DNA from: Chara braunii
Lineage: Eukaryota > Streptophyta > Charophyceae > Charales > Characeae
Reading direction: 5' to 3'
DNA: 64,000 nucleotides
NCBI GenBank assembly: GCA_003427395.1
Contig: BFEA01000018.1
Coordinates: forward strand, 1,055,952 to 1,119,951
Of the stretch, positions 21,893 through 31,756 are shown piece by piece (position 1 is the first letter of the stretch; the number at the start of each line of letters is the position of its first letter). A program made the position numbers and the translations under genes. Below the pieces are notes generated by a model that was not told the DNA's origin, ran no database searches, and worked only from the letters and a program-made list of their open reading frames with translations.

Positions 21893-21952
21893 AGATGCCC
21901 AACGAGAATGAATCTTTCTCGATAAAGAGGAAGATTCATTCTCATGGGAGGT

Positions 21953-22004
<52 letters not shown>

Positions 22005-22190
22005 CGTCGGAATGTCTGACGCCGAGTTTGGGACGCTGAGTTTGGTGCGCCAAACTCGGCGTCCGACACTGCGCATCCCTTCCCCCCCCCATGACAACTT
22101 TCGAAATGCACAAGATCAGAATGAACTTCCCGCTAGAACATGGGCAGGTGCGCCCAAAAAACTTTGCACTTCGTTTTTGTATACTACGTA

Positions 22191-22258
<68 letters not shown>
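21893..22258. repeat. Microsatellite foldback module
   Basis: (GA)n at 21955-22002 and (CT)n at 22193-22258 are inverted arms. Between them is a palindromic core: GACGCCGAGTTTGG at 22020 pairs with CCAAACTCGGCGTC near 22050-22065. The left outer flank has CGAGAATGAATCTTTCTCG and AAGATTCATTCTCATGGGAG. The inner right flank has GAATGAACTTCCCGCTAGAA, reverse-related to the copies at 174 and 45525. Confidence 0.7.
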
Positions 22259-22261
<3 letters not shown>

Positions 22262-22454
22262 TGTGTCTTCTCCCCCTCCCCCTGCTTGCCGCGACCGTTT
22301 GTTTCTTCGTTCGTTACTTTTTGTTTTCGTCGACCTTTTTTTTTTGCCCGTTTTTTTGGGAATACTGGTCGTTCGTCGATGGGTACCACGCCCGACGCGG
22401 GGCGTTAACGGCCGCGTCGGCTTTTTCAAGCTGGGCAAGGTACTGGTGGTTTAA
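22259..22454. other. GC-rich flank
   Basis: Carries a self-complementary patch near 22390-22420 (GACGCGGGGCGTTAACGGCC and GCGTCGG). No gene. Confidence 0.45.
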
Positions 22455-22560
22455 CTAATCTATATTCTTCTCTCAATTCTTCGTATATATTTTCCTTATC
22501 TATCTCATCCTCTCGCTACTCTATGTATACTACGGGGGAACACCAACCAAACCTGGAACT
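22455..22560 (+). repeat. Dispersed repeat, copy 2
   Basis: Matches 50-170 in the opposite orientation, with the shared words ATCTATCTCATCCTCTC and GGGGAACACCAACCAA. Confidence 0.6.
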
Positions 22561-22764
22561 CTCCCCAGCCCACGGGGTAGGTTGGCACCACGACATTGGT
22601 GCGAGAGCAAGGCTTGTATCAGCCCCTCATCACGATGATGCGGGGTGATCAGGCATTGCCAATGGGGGAAACTGGTGATGCTAGTGCCGAGCAGCTTTGG
22701 CCAATCTCTTGCACCTCTCCCTACCCCCCTCCAACCCCACATTAGCGGTGTCTAATGACCAATA

Positions 22765-22945
22765 TCATTGCTGCATAGCCACCAACAGTATTTGGCCAAC
22801 GTCCTGCCAATGCTGGCTTGGAGAGCCAACGGGTTATCTCTAGCTGGTAGAACAACCAACTTGCCCAGGCACATACGTGAGGCCAATGTGGATTGAGCCC
22901 ATGACCTCCTGAATGCCACTTCTGTGCCTTACCAACTGAGCGAAG
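22765..22945 (-). mobile_element. tRNA-derived SINE, copy 2
   Basis: The minus strand has CGCTCAGTTGGTAAGGCACA (A box), then GTGGCATTCAGGAGGTCATG and a degenerate B box GGGCTCAATCC. The body diverges toward 22765. Confidence 0.7.
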
Positions 22946-23010
22946 CCCGCAGGCTCAGTTGGTAGACCCATGAACTGCTGAAATGTGGACCTGGGTTCGA
23001 ACTCCCGGCC
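22946..23010 (+). mobile_element. tRNA-like SINE head
   Basis: A box GGCTCAGTTGGTAG at 22952 and a perfect B box GGGTTCGAACTCCC near 22992-23005 are correctly spaced. Acceptor ends do not pair, so it is not a working tRNA gene. It sits head-to-head with SINE copy 2. Confidence 0.65.
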
Positions 23011-23098
23011 GGCAGACTAGATGAAGGAAATAAAATAAAATAACTGTAAGTGTGGTCTGTTTGATGATGATATCTCGAGGTCGTCGCCCTTTCAAAAC

Positions 23099-23365
23099 GG
23101 TGGGTATGGCGGAGGGGGAAACTGTATCCACCTTCCCCCACGATCACCATATCGGCTATTGTAGTTACGGTGAGTACGGCGGAGGGGAAAACTACCCTCA
23201 CCACAGTACAGTCCGGTTCGATCACCAGATCGGCTATTGTAGTTACGGTGGGTACGGCGGAGGGGAAAACTACCCTCACCACAGTACAGTCCGGTTCGAC
23301 CACCAGATCGGCTATTGTAGTTACGGTGGGTACGGCGGAGGGGGAAACTGTATCCACCTTCCCCC
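23099..23365 (+). repeat. 78-bp tandem monomers upstream of LINE-A
   Basis: Units start at 23099 (shorter), 23170, 23248 and 23326 (partial). Each begins GGTGGGTACGGCGGAGGG and ends ATCGGCTATTGTAGTTAC. The array stops 45 bp before the LINE-A ATG, the arrangement of promoter monomers in some LINE 5' UTRs. Confidence 0.85.
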
Positions 23366-23410
23366 CATATGACTTTTCCCTGATCCAAGACACAGGGAGC
23401 CCAAACCTCA

Positions 23411-26400
23411 ATGAATAAATTAAGAATAGCCTCCTGGAACGTCAGGGGCCTTGGCGATACTAATGCTAAGTACAAATGGGCAAGGCTCAGATCATGGATA
23501 CACCAGCATGGGGTCCACATTATGATGCTCCAAGAGACTAAACTGAATGAAGATAAAATAGAGGAGGCAAGGTTGAAGTGGCAGGGCCCTCAATTTTGGG
23601 CCCCTGCAGATGGTACCAAGGGCGGCACCGAGATCCTGTTCCACAAAGACTTGGACTTGACAGTCCTAGATGAGTTTTCTGATTCCCTGGGTCGCTGGTC
23701 ATGGGTGTCAGCAAGTATTGAGGGTACAGAATGAACCTTTGTATCCATTTACGCCCCAGTGGATAGACGGAAAAAAATCCAATTTTTTGAAGTCCTACCA
23801 CGGGTGCTCCCTGGAAACAAGAACATGGTACTAGGTGGGGACTGAAACACAATCCTGAACCCTGCCCTGGACTCGACTACAGCAGACCCAATTAGGAGTG
23901 ATTCTCTGGCCTTGGGAGAGTTTGTAGAGAGCATGGGCCTAATTGATCCATTTAGGCAACCGCAACCCCAAACCACCAAGTACCTGGGTATCTAATACAC
24001 CTAGACAGGACCGGACTTATACCAGGTTAAGACTGGATTTTTTTCTGGTCAGAGGAAAAGCAGCAGAATGGGCCATGGAGGTTTCCATGCCCTTCGATTC
24101 TCTCTCGGACCATCGACCTGTTCTGGCGACCTTTGTTCCGGATAAGCATATTATCCGGGGAAGAGGCTATTACAAGCTCAACACGGAGGTTCTTCAGGAT
24201 AAGGGACTGGTGGCTTCAATAAAGAAGTCACTAACAAAATTAAGAGAACTTGGGGATTATTATGAATCGGATATAGACTGGTTGGAGACAGCTAACAAAA
24301 TGGCGGCAAATGACTTAAGTTTTGCCTCCCGGATCAAAGCCTCCAATAGAAGGAAAGAAGAAGAAAACTGAATTGTGAATATAGAATGGGCAGTAAACAA
24401 GCTGAAATGGGAACCAAGCAAAGGGGATCTCTGGTTCTACTACAGGAATCTATGGAAGGATAAATTAGAAAACATTCAGATTGAGAAGGAAAAAGTATGG
24501 GCACAGCGAGCAAAGATAAAATGGCTGGACGTAGGGGACAGAATGATGAAGGAAAATTTCAGCCGTCTCTCCATACGAAAAGGGTCATCGCTTATAGTAG
24601 AATTGGACCATCCCTTTGACTCCTTTGAGCCCAGGGCCAGAGACACTAAAACCATATTGGAATACGCTAGGCTGTATTTCAATAACATCCTGACCTCTTC
24701 CAGACCGGTATGCCCGGATCCGGGGGATGTTGGGTTGCAGGACACGTTATGGCAATCGTTTGAGGCCCGTTTACCCAGTCAGGGGAAACTATATTTAAAC
24801 CGACCCATAACCATCGAAGAATTGAACTGCACCCTGAAATCCGTGCAAAAGGGGAAATGCCCGGGCAGTGACCGGCTACCGGTGGAATATTACACCTGCT
24901 ACTGGGAGATATTGGGGCCTGTGCTAGTTGACATATTCAACCGGGTACTGGGTGGTCAAGATCTGGGGGAGGACATGCGGACGGGTATCATTTCACTGCT
25001 GTAAAAAAAAGGAGACAAGAGAAATATAAGGAACTGACGACCTATCTCTCTCCTAAACACGTCCTACAAATTTCTGGCTAAGGCCCTGGCCAATAGGCTC
25101 AAGCGGTACTTGCCAGGATTAGTAGGGGAGGAGCAAGCAGGGTTTGTCCAAGGAAGGAGTATACTGAATACCATCATGCTCACGATTGAAGCCCTTGAGA
25201 CCATGAAAGAGGACCAGCCGGAAGTGGTTGTTTTGCTTCTAGATATGGAAAAGACCTATGATAGGGTCAATTGGCAATTCGTACTAGACACACTAAAATT
25301 AGCAGGATTTGGGGAACCATTCTGCGTATGGGTCAGAGCCCTTCACACTAAAGGGGTAGGTATGGTCCTAGTCAATGGCGAAATCTCAAGTCCTTTCACG
25401 CTCACACGATCACTTAGACAAGTTTGCCCTCTCGCCCCCATGCTGTTCGTCATACAGATGGAGGTCTTGTTGTCAATGATTAGAAAACACCCAGACATTC
25501 GCGGCCTTCGCCTGCCCAATGGGCAGGAGTGCAAGGCGTCGGCAATGGCCGATGATCTATTCGCCCTATCTACCAACACCAAAGAGTCATTAGGCGCGCT
25601 TAAATGCTGTCTTGATCTCTATTCTAAATTCTCAAAAGCCCTGATTAACTGGCCTAAGTCTACTGCGATTACCTCTGATGGGACTAAATTGTCTGTGGAT
25701 TGGGGTTTGAAATGCTTACCGGTTGGTGAGGTTGAGCGTTTTTTGGGGGTGCAGGTGAGCATACTCGACAGCAAGAAGGCGGCCAACAGTTTGGTAGAAT
25801 AAGCAGTTATCTCCAAGATTGGCAAAGTTGCTACGATTAAAGGGACATCCATTTTTGGACGAGCTTTGTTCCTGAATACCTCTGTCTTCTCTAAGATTTG
25901 GTTCACAGGGTCATTAAGGAGCCTGAAAGCTAAGTCCTACGGAAGGATCAAGTCAGTATCGACGAGGTACCTTTGGAAGGGAACACAGGATGAGGAGGTA
26001 GGGTACACTGCAAAACTGTCTTGGAAAAAGGTAGTGGGGGGAAAGACTGATGGAGGTTTGGGCATTAAGGATCCGGAACTGCAGGTTAATGCGTTATTAG
26101 CCAGATGGGTTGTCAGGCTACTTACCACAACATCCAACCACCCGTGGGTGGAACTCGTTGTGGCAACTCTTATGAGAGAATGGGGGTTAAGTAGAAGGGT
26201 GGATGTATGGGTGGCTATCCTAACGTCCTCAATGGTGAAAGGAAATATCAATTCACCGGTTTGGAAAGACATTCTTCGGGCATGGTCCCACCTCATGCCA
26301 GTACAACTCAAGGAACCACATACCAAGGAGGAGATCCTGACTCAACATATCTTCGATAATGTGCATATCTGCAATGATTCTGGTGCCCCGTGGTCTGCAG

Positions 26401-27680
26401 GGGACGCCACGGGACAGTTTGGCAAAAGTTGGATCCAAAGGGGAGTTTTGAGAATAGCAGACCTATGGAACCCAGATCTCTCACAGTGGAGAGCTGCAGC
26501 TGAACTGAAAACAAAGCTACACCACCTGAGAGCGGTAGAAGAGAGGCTGGAACAAATCTTAACCAATATTCCACACGCTTGGAAGGTGACCCTGCTGGAC
26601 CCCCAACCAGCGTATGAAGGACACTGGGTGGTCCAAGGGGGGTCAACAATTCCCAAGGAGGTGTGGAGAGTCCAGGCGATTCTGGACCAAGATCAGGCTG
26701 CGGTCACATCCTTCTCCATTGAGCCAGAAGAACAAGGTGTGGGCTACAGGCTAAAGGAAATTGAGGAGCAGGTGGTCTCCCTGCANCAGGTCGTATCAAT
26801 AGTAGTCTGCTCCAAGAAGAATACCAGGGACGAANTTCAGCACCATTGCCCTCTCGGCGTGGGACCTGCGAATAGGCTCAAGGCTATTCCATCCCATTGG
26901 GGCTGGAAACTGTTGGAGCCTACAAGAGTTGTCAGCCTAATTGAGTATACCCCCACAATCGGGTATCAGCCCCAAAGCAAGTCCTGGTCCCTCCCGCTAG
27001 GAGTCAGGAATCGCTGGCATATGGAGAATAACGTCAGGTCGCAACAGAAAGGTAATGTCTCCTCCACAGCATTGAGGGGACTGTGGCGTAACCTCAGACG
27101 TATACCATCTGCAAAGATGGGTAGTCTGGCGTGGCTCCAGTCCCATCGGATAGTTCCCACGACAAACTGGCTTGCGTCGAACAGAATGCCAATTGACACG
27201 CAGTGCTGCAGGTGTAAAAAAGACAAGGAAACAGCTACACATCTTTGGTGGGGCTGCATCGAGTCCAAGAGAATTTGGGTCTGGTGGGGCAGACTCTGGA
27301 GAGAAAAGGTGGAGGATCAGGTGCAGTGGGAGGAGAGCTTCGTGGTGGAAGGCATACTGCACAACGCCAAAGAAGTCGGCCCAGGATGGGCTTACGTGGC
27401 CATGGCCTGCAGAGCNGCTATTATGCAGGTCATATGGAAACTCAGGAATGACAGACTTTTCAGGGCTAAATTCAACTCTGACATCAGTATCAAGAACCTG
27501 GTGCTGGAGGGGGTTCGCTCCCTGGTATGGTCGGATTGGAGACGTGCTAGGAGAGCCCTCAACGNAAGAACCGCCAGGGATCACTTCTTTCGAACTTGGG
27601 GGCAGAGAGTTAGATTTCTGAAGTTAAGGCCCAAGGGCATAATGTTGGAACCATGGTTGATGGGGCCCAGGCCTCCATGA
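23411..27680 (+). pseudogene. LINE-A ORF2 (EN-RT-zinc finger), broken
   Basis: The reading starts at ATG 23411 with an endonuclease N-terminus (IASWNVRGLGD, then LQETKL), followed by RLRLDFFLV and SDHRPV near 24030-24120. The RT region includes KGKCPGSDRLPVEYY (about 24850), RPISLL, EEQAGFVQGRS, LLLDMEKTYDRVNW and the catalytic MADD (25545-25556). The zinc finger CCRCKKDKETATHLWWGC lies near 27205-27255. Damage: in-frame TGA at 23732 and 23843, one frameshift near 23950-23990, then in-frame stops at 24369 (TGA), 25002 (TAA), 25035 (TGA) and 25800 (TAA). From 23943 to 27680 everything else is one frame, so decay is light. The TGA at 23843 (GD*N) and 25035 (N*RPIS) stand where Trp is expected. 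Four single N lie at 26786, 26835, 27416 and 27565. Confidence 0.9.
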
Positions 27681-28027
27681 GCTGTCCTGGAAGGAGCGCA
27701 CAGGTTACTCCACTGGACTACGCTTGGACTAAGGTATCCACCATTATGCCCTGATCTGATCAGCCTACAACTCTTATGATGTCTCTTAATGGATAACATG
27801 GGTCTGGGGGTGGTTGAACTGCCCAGGCAATAGACTGTTGTTGAGATCTCAGCTCATAGGGGCTGTTTTTTTCTGTGGTTCAAGAGCGTTTTCAGCTCAT
27901 CTCCTGAATTAGTAGACATAAGGGAGTGGCACAACTAGTTTTTAAGGCTAGTCGAACATTCTATTCAGGCGCCCTAGGGTGAAGAGGTCTAATGACTGGT
28001 TGTGTTGGAGGTTTGTTCCAGTTTCAT

Positions 28028-28092
28028 GGGACGCTGGACCCGGTTTCCAGCAGGTGCAGCTCCCCACCAAGAGAATGGAGCAATTGTGAATC

Positions 28093-28121
<29 letters not shown>
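28028..28121 (+). repeat. Conserved LINE 3' tail and poly(A), LINE-A copy
   Basis: Bases 28028-28081 hold GGGACGCTGGACCCGGTTTC then CAGCAGGTG and CTCCCCACCAA. The same tail is at 57898-57950 (+) and 46571-46624 (-). Poly(A) of 29 bases follows at 28093. Confidence 0.88.
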
Positions 28122-28124
<3 letters not shown>

Positions 28125-28457
28125 AAAAATTGAAAAAGAAGAAAAAAGAATGTCTGGCCATGGATGGCCGCTCGTCAACACGTCTGATATGGGAATTTGA
28201 CAGCTGTAAAAAGCATCGGGGACGGTTGGCCCGGCGGTGGCCTGTCGAGGTGGGGAGAGTGCTGGCCGAGGAAAAAGATACGGACATAGAACATCGACTG
28301 TAGCCGCGAGATTCGAATTTCGGATAGGATAGGGCTGCAGCGAGAGCCGATTTGTCGTTTTGGCAATTGCTGAGTGGCACCATAGTGGTTAGTTATTTCC
28401 GTCACTGTCGAATCGCTGTCGGATCGCTGTCGAACTTGAGGGTGCCGACGAGGCGAT
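28122..28457 (+). promoter_or_regulatory. Intergenic and probable promoter of the YGGT gene
   Basis: 337 bp separate the LINE poly(A) from the ATG of the next gene. I see no TATA box. A (G)TCGAATCGCTGTCG repeat occurs at about 28407 and 28420. The core promoter is therefore not localised. Confidence 0.4.
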
Positions 28458-29414
28458 ATGACGCCACGTCATCATCTGTCGTCTGATCGGGACACAATGG
28501 CAGGTGGGCAAGTGAGAGGGAGCGAGCGCGAGAGGTCGGCCATCTTGTCCGCGCTGGCGCTCGCCTCCGCACTTCCTCACCCATCCTCTTGCTGCGGAAG
28601 CGCGGGAAGCGCCCGGATACGCGCGCGGGAATCAACCGGGGCTGCCATCCCGTCAGATCTGCCGCTCTGTCCGCTGATCCTCCGTCATCTGCCGGCTCAG
28701 CAGCGTCGGCGCGCAGCGGCCTCTTCCGAGCGCCGAGCGGAGACTCCTGCGGCGCACCTCCGCGCGCTTGTTTGCGATCGAGTGGCGGAGTTTCAGTCTG
28801 CACTGGGGCGCGCGTTATCGAATCTTAGGAAGGTACTGCTCTTACCGGCGGCTTTTGGCGCCCAAAACGGCGGCGCGCTGCTTGACAGAAGATGGCTCAT
28901 GAAACTCGGACTACTCAAACCGGACCTCGAAGATGTCGACAACGACGCCGCCGTTGATGTCCTTAACATTCTCAGCTCCAGAGATTCCTCATCACATGCT
29001 TACGATCCGCTTAGATCACACGGCTTCGCCGCAATCATTCCGGGGAATTCGGCGGCGGAATTAGTGGTGACAACAGGGATTTTCAACTTTCTAAATATAT
29101 ATAACACTCTGCTAATTGTGCGGCTCGTACTGACCTGGTTTCCTAATCCTCCTCAAGCCCTCGTCAATCCTCTCAGCACGGTATGCGACCCGTACCTAAA
29201 CCTATTTCGTGGCATTATACCGCCTCTTGGGGGTTCGTTGGACTTTTCGCCGATCCTTGCGTTTCTCACCCTGAACATTTTCACTAGCACTGCTGCGGCA
29301 CTTCCTGCTGAGTTGCCTACTGAAGAAGGCAAGCCTGATAGCGACATTTCAAGAGGGAAGCTGACGTGGCGACAGAAGCAGCAGCTCAAGAAGGGAAGCC
29401 CCATCCGAAACTGA
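28458..29414 (+). CDS. YGGT-family (YlmG-type) chloroplast membrane protein
   Basis: A 318-residue protein. The first about 130 residues are Ala/Arg/Ser-rich with few acids early on, as in a chloroplast transit peptide. The YGGT domain occupies about 203-284: hydrophobic segment 203-227 ending LTWFPNPP, then the signature CDPYLNLFRGIIPPLGGSLD (243-262), FSPILAFLTLNIF (263-275) and the ALPAELP end. Residues 285-318 are basic and polar. YlmG/YGGT proteins are small inner-membrane or thylakoid proteins; plant YLMG1 affects chloroplast nucleoid distribution, and other members help cytochrome b6f maturation. The family call is firm and the plastid location is inferred. ATG 28458 is the first Met of the frame; a second Met at codon 14 gives an equally plausible transit peptide. 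No intron is needed. The gene starts shortly after the poly(A) of LINE-A and is followed by a (GT)n tract and a large gap. Confidence 0.9.
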   Translation: MTPRHHLSSDRDTMAGGQVRGSERERSAILSALALASALPHPSSCCGSAGSARIRARESTGAAIPSDLPLCPLILRHLPAQQRRRAAASSERRAETPAAHLRALVCDRVAEFQSALGRALSNLRKVLLLPAAFGAQNGGALLDRRWLMKLGLLKPDLEDVDNDAAVDVLNILSSRDSSSHAYDPLRSHGFAAIIPGNSAAELVVTTGIFNFLNIYNTLLIVRLVLTWFPNPPQALVNPLSTVCDPYLNLFRGIIPPLGGSLDFSPILAFLTLNIFTSTAAALPAELPTEEGKPDSDISRGKLTWRQKQQLKKGSPIRN

Positions 29415-29438
29415 GTCGTGACCAGTGGTTTAAGTAAA

Positions 29439-29442
<4 letters not shown>

Positions 29443-29494
<52 letters not shown>

Positions 29495-30289
29495 ANNNNN
29501 NNNNNNNNNNNNNNNNNNNNNNNNNNNNNNNNNNNNNNNNNNNNNNNNNNNNNNNNNNNNNNNNNNNNNNNNNNNNNNNNNNNNNNNNNNNNNNNNNNNN
29601 NNNNNNNNNNNNNNNNNNNNNNNNNNNNNNNNNNNNNNNNNNNNNNNNNNNNNNNNNNNNNNNNNNNNNNNNNNNNNNNNNNNNNNNNNNNNNNNNNNNN
29701 NNNNNNNNNNNNNNNNNNNNNNNNNNNNNNNNNNNNNNNNNNNNNNNNNNNNNNNNNNNNNNNNNNNNNNNNNNNNNNNNNNNNNNNNNNNNNNNNNNNN
29801 NNNNNNNNNNNNNNNNNNNNNNNNNNNNNNNNNNNNNNNNNNNNNNNNNNNNNNNNNNNNNNNNNNNNNNNNNNNNNNNNNNNNNNNNNNNNNNNNNNNN
29901 NNNNNNNNNNNNNNNNNNNNNNNNNNNNNNNNNNNNNNNNNNNNNNNNNNNNNNNNNNNNNNNNNNNNNNNNNNNNNNNNNNNNNNNNNNNNNNNNNNNN
30001 NNNNNNNNNNNNNNNNNNNNNNNNNNNNNNNNNNNNNNNNNNNNNNNNNNNNNNNNNNNNNNNNNNNNNNNNNNNNNNNNNNNNNNNNNNNNNNNNNNNN
30101 NNNNNNNNNNNNNNNNNNNNNNNNNNNNNNNNNNNNNNNNNNNNNNNNNNNNNNNNNNNNNNNNNNNNNNNNNNNNNNNNNNNNNNNNNNNNNNNNNNNN
30201 NNNNNNNNNNNNNNNNNNNNNNNNNNNNNNNNNNNNNNNNNNNNNNNNNNNNNNNNNNNNNNNNNNNNNNNNNNNNNNNNNNNNNNNNN
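29443..30289 (+). repeat. (GT)n and a 794-bp assembly gap
   Basis: A GT run at 29443-29492 leads into N from 29496 to 30289. Anything in the gap is unknown, including possible 3' UTR of the YGGT gene. Confidence 0.97.
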
Positions 30290-30322
30290 GAGCCGGGTTC
30301 CTGACAGCAGCCTGGTGATAGT

Positions 30323-30324
<2 letters not shown>

Positions 30325-30397
<73 letters not shown>
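30325..30397 (+). repeat. (GA)n microsatellite
   Basis: A GA run of about 73 bp just after the gap. Confidence 0.97.
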
Positions 30398-30400
<3 letters not shown>

Positions 30401-31130
30401 GGAAGGGGTGATGAATGGGAGCAGAGAGGGTTGAAGAGGATGGAGGAGAGCAGAGAGGAGGGAGGAAGTAGAGAGGAGGAGGAGGAGAGAAGGGATATGG
30501 AGGGAGCGCTGGGGAGGCGAAAGTGTAGAGGAAAGGTAGGGTGGAGGCTGTGCAGAATTGAGCCAAGGAAAAGCTGAGAGAAAAGGGAGGAGAGGAGGGA
30601 CAGGGGCGGGAAGGAGTGGAGATAGGAGGGACTAGGGCGGGAAGGAGCGGAGATAGGAGGGACTAGGGCTGGAAGGAGCGGAGATAGGAGGGACTAGGGC
30701 TGGAAGGAGCGGAGATAGGAGGGACTAGGGCGGGAAGGAGTGGAGATAGGAGAGACGAAGAGCGCATAAGAGCGCAGAAGCCAAGTAGAGAAGAGAGTGA
30801 GGTGAAAGGAAAGAGGACCGGAGAGAGAAAAGGAGAGAGGAGAGTCGTGAAGCAGCAGCAGAATCAGAGCAGACAATGCGATGAAGAGGGAGGAGAGAGA
30901 GAGAGGAAGGATCAGAGGGAGGAGAGGCAGGACCAGAGCGAAGAGGGAAAAGGAGAAGTGGAGGACGAATGGAAGGAGGGACGGGCTTAGAAAACAAGAG
31001 AGAACAGGAGAGAAGGGAGCAGCGAATGGAGGGAAACAATGAGAAAAAGGAGTAGATGATGATAAAAGAGAGCGAGAGAAAGGAAAGCTTGGGGAAAGAG
31101 GGGGGTCTCTTCTCCTTCACGTCCATACCT
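30398..31130 (+). repeat. Purine-rich tract with a 31-bp minisatellite
   Basis: The plus strand is almost purely A and G. At 30597-30751 the 31-bp unit GGACTAGGGCGGGAAGGAGC plus GGAGATAGGAG is repeated five times. ORFs here are compositional. Confidence 0.9.
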
Positions 31131-31167
31131 CGTCCTTAGGTTTGGACCCCCATTTCATATTTTTCTA

Positions 31168-31286
31168 TTTTTTTTTTTTTTTTTTTTTAATATGGCTTAT
31201 TTCTGGATTTATGCGTGTCATCCTTGCACAGGGGCCGTGCTAATCTTCTCTATGTCGGTCCTATTCTAATGGATGTCCCGGAGGAC
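31168..31286 (-). pseudogene. U6 snRNA retropseudogene with poly(A)
   Basis: The minus strand from 31286 to 31189 reads as U6: a GTCC..CGGGACATCC 5' stem-loop, then TAGAGAAGATTAGC, CGGCCCCTG, GCAAGGATGACACGCATAAA and a diverged 3' end. It is about 98 nt against roughly 102 for plant U6. The invariant ACAGAGA box reads ATAGAGA, and GCATGG reads GCACGG. The 3' end is followed by a 21-base poly(A) (poly(T) on plus, 31168-31188) instead of the U-run where Pol III stops. I see no plant USE (TCCCACATCG) or TATA upstream on that strand. This is a retroposed copy, most likely moved by LINE machinery. Target-site duplication not evident. Confidence 0.88.
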
Positions 31287-31386
31287 ATGTGCGTGGGTGT
31301 TGGCATGTTTTCTGTAGACAACTCCAAAAAACGCATGAATGTGCCAGACTGTTTCGTCGGACTTTCACCGACTCATCAGGGAGGGT

Positions 31387-31387
31387 T

Positions 31388-31473
<86 letters not shown>

Positions 31474-31474
31474 N

Positions 31475-31548
<74 letters not shown>
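31387..31548 (+). repeat. (GT)n(GA)n compound microsatellite
   Basis: GT at 31387-31411 passes directly into GA at 31412-31548, with one N at 31474. Confidence 0.97.
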
Positions 31549-31553
<5 letters not shown>

Positions 31554-31756
31554 GATGCCTATACAGTCTAATTGCTTTTCCCCGTGCGTCTGTGTTGTAA
31601 CAGTCGTTGATTTGTTATAAACCCCCTTTTTCCTTTGCTTTTTAAACCCTTATCTTGAGGGGTCAAGGACAAAACCAAGCCCAATAGCGTTTTTTTTTGT
31701 CCAATCGAGTTTCTAATATCCTGAGGCAATCCGCGTCCCAGTGTACGAGGTGTCAG

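Larger units (their letters stand above)
23099..28121 (+). mobile_element. LINE-A, non-LTR retrotransposon
   Basis: A plus-strand element of about 5.0 kb: tandem monomers, an ORF2 with AP-endonuclease, reverse transcriptase and C-terminal zinc finger, a 3' UTR of about 400 bp, a conserved tail (28028-28081) and poly(A) (28093-28121). No ORF1 is visible between the monomers and ORF2, so it either lacks ORF1 or is a 5'-rearranged copy. I could not find a clear target-site duplication. Confidence 0.85.

Noticed and set aside
22946-23020. Functional tRNA gene
   Set aside because: A and B boxes are present, but the acceptor strands do not pair.
31189-31286. Functional U6 snRNA gene
   Set aside because: Changed ACAGAGA box, poly(A) in place of the U-run terminator, and no USE or TATA seen.
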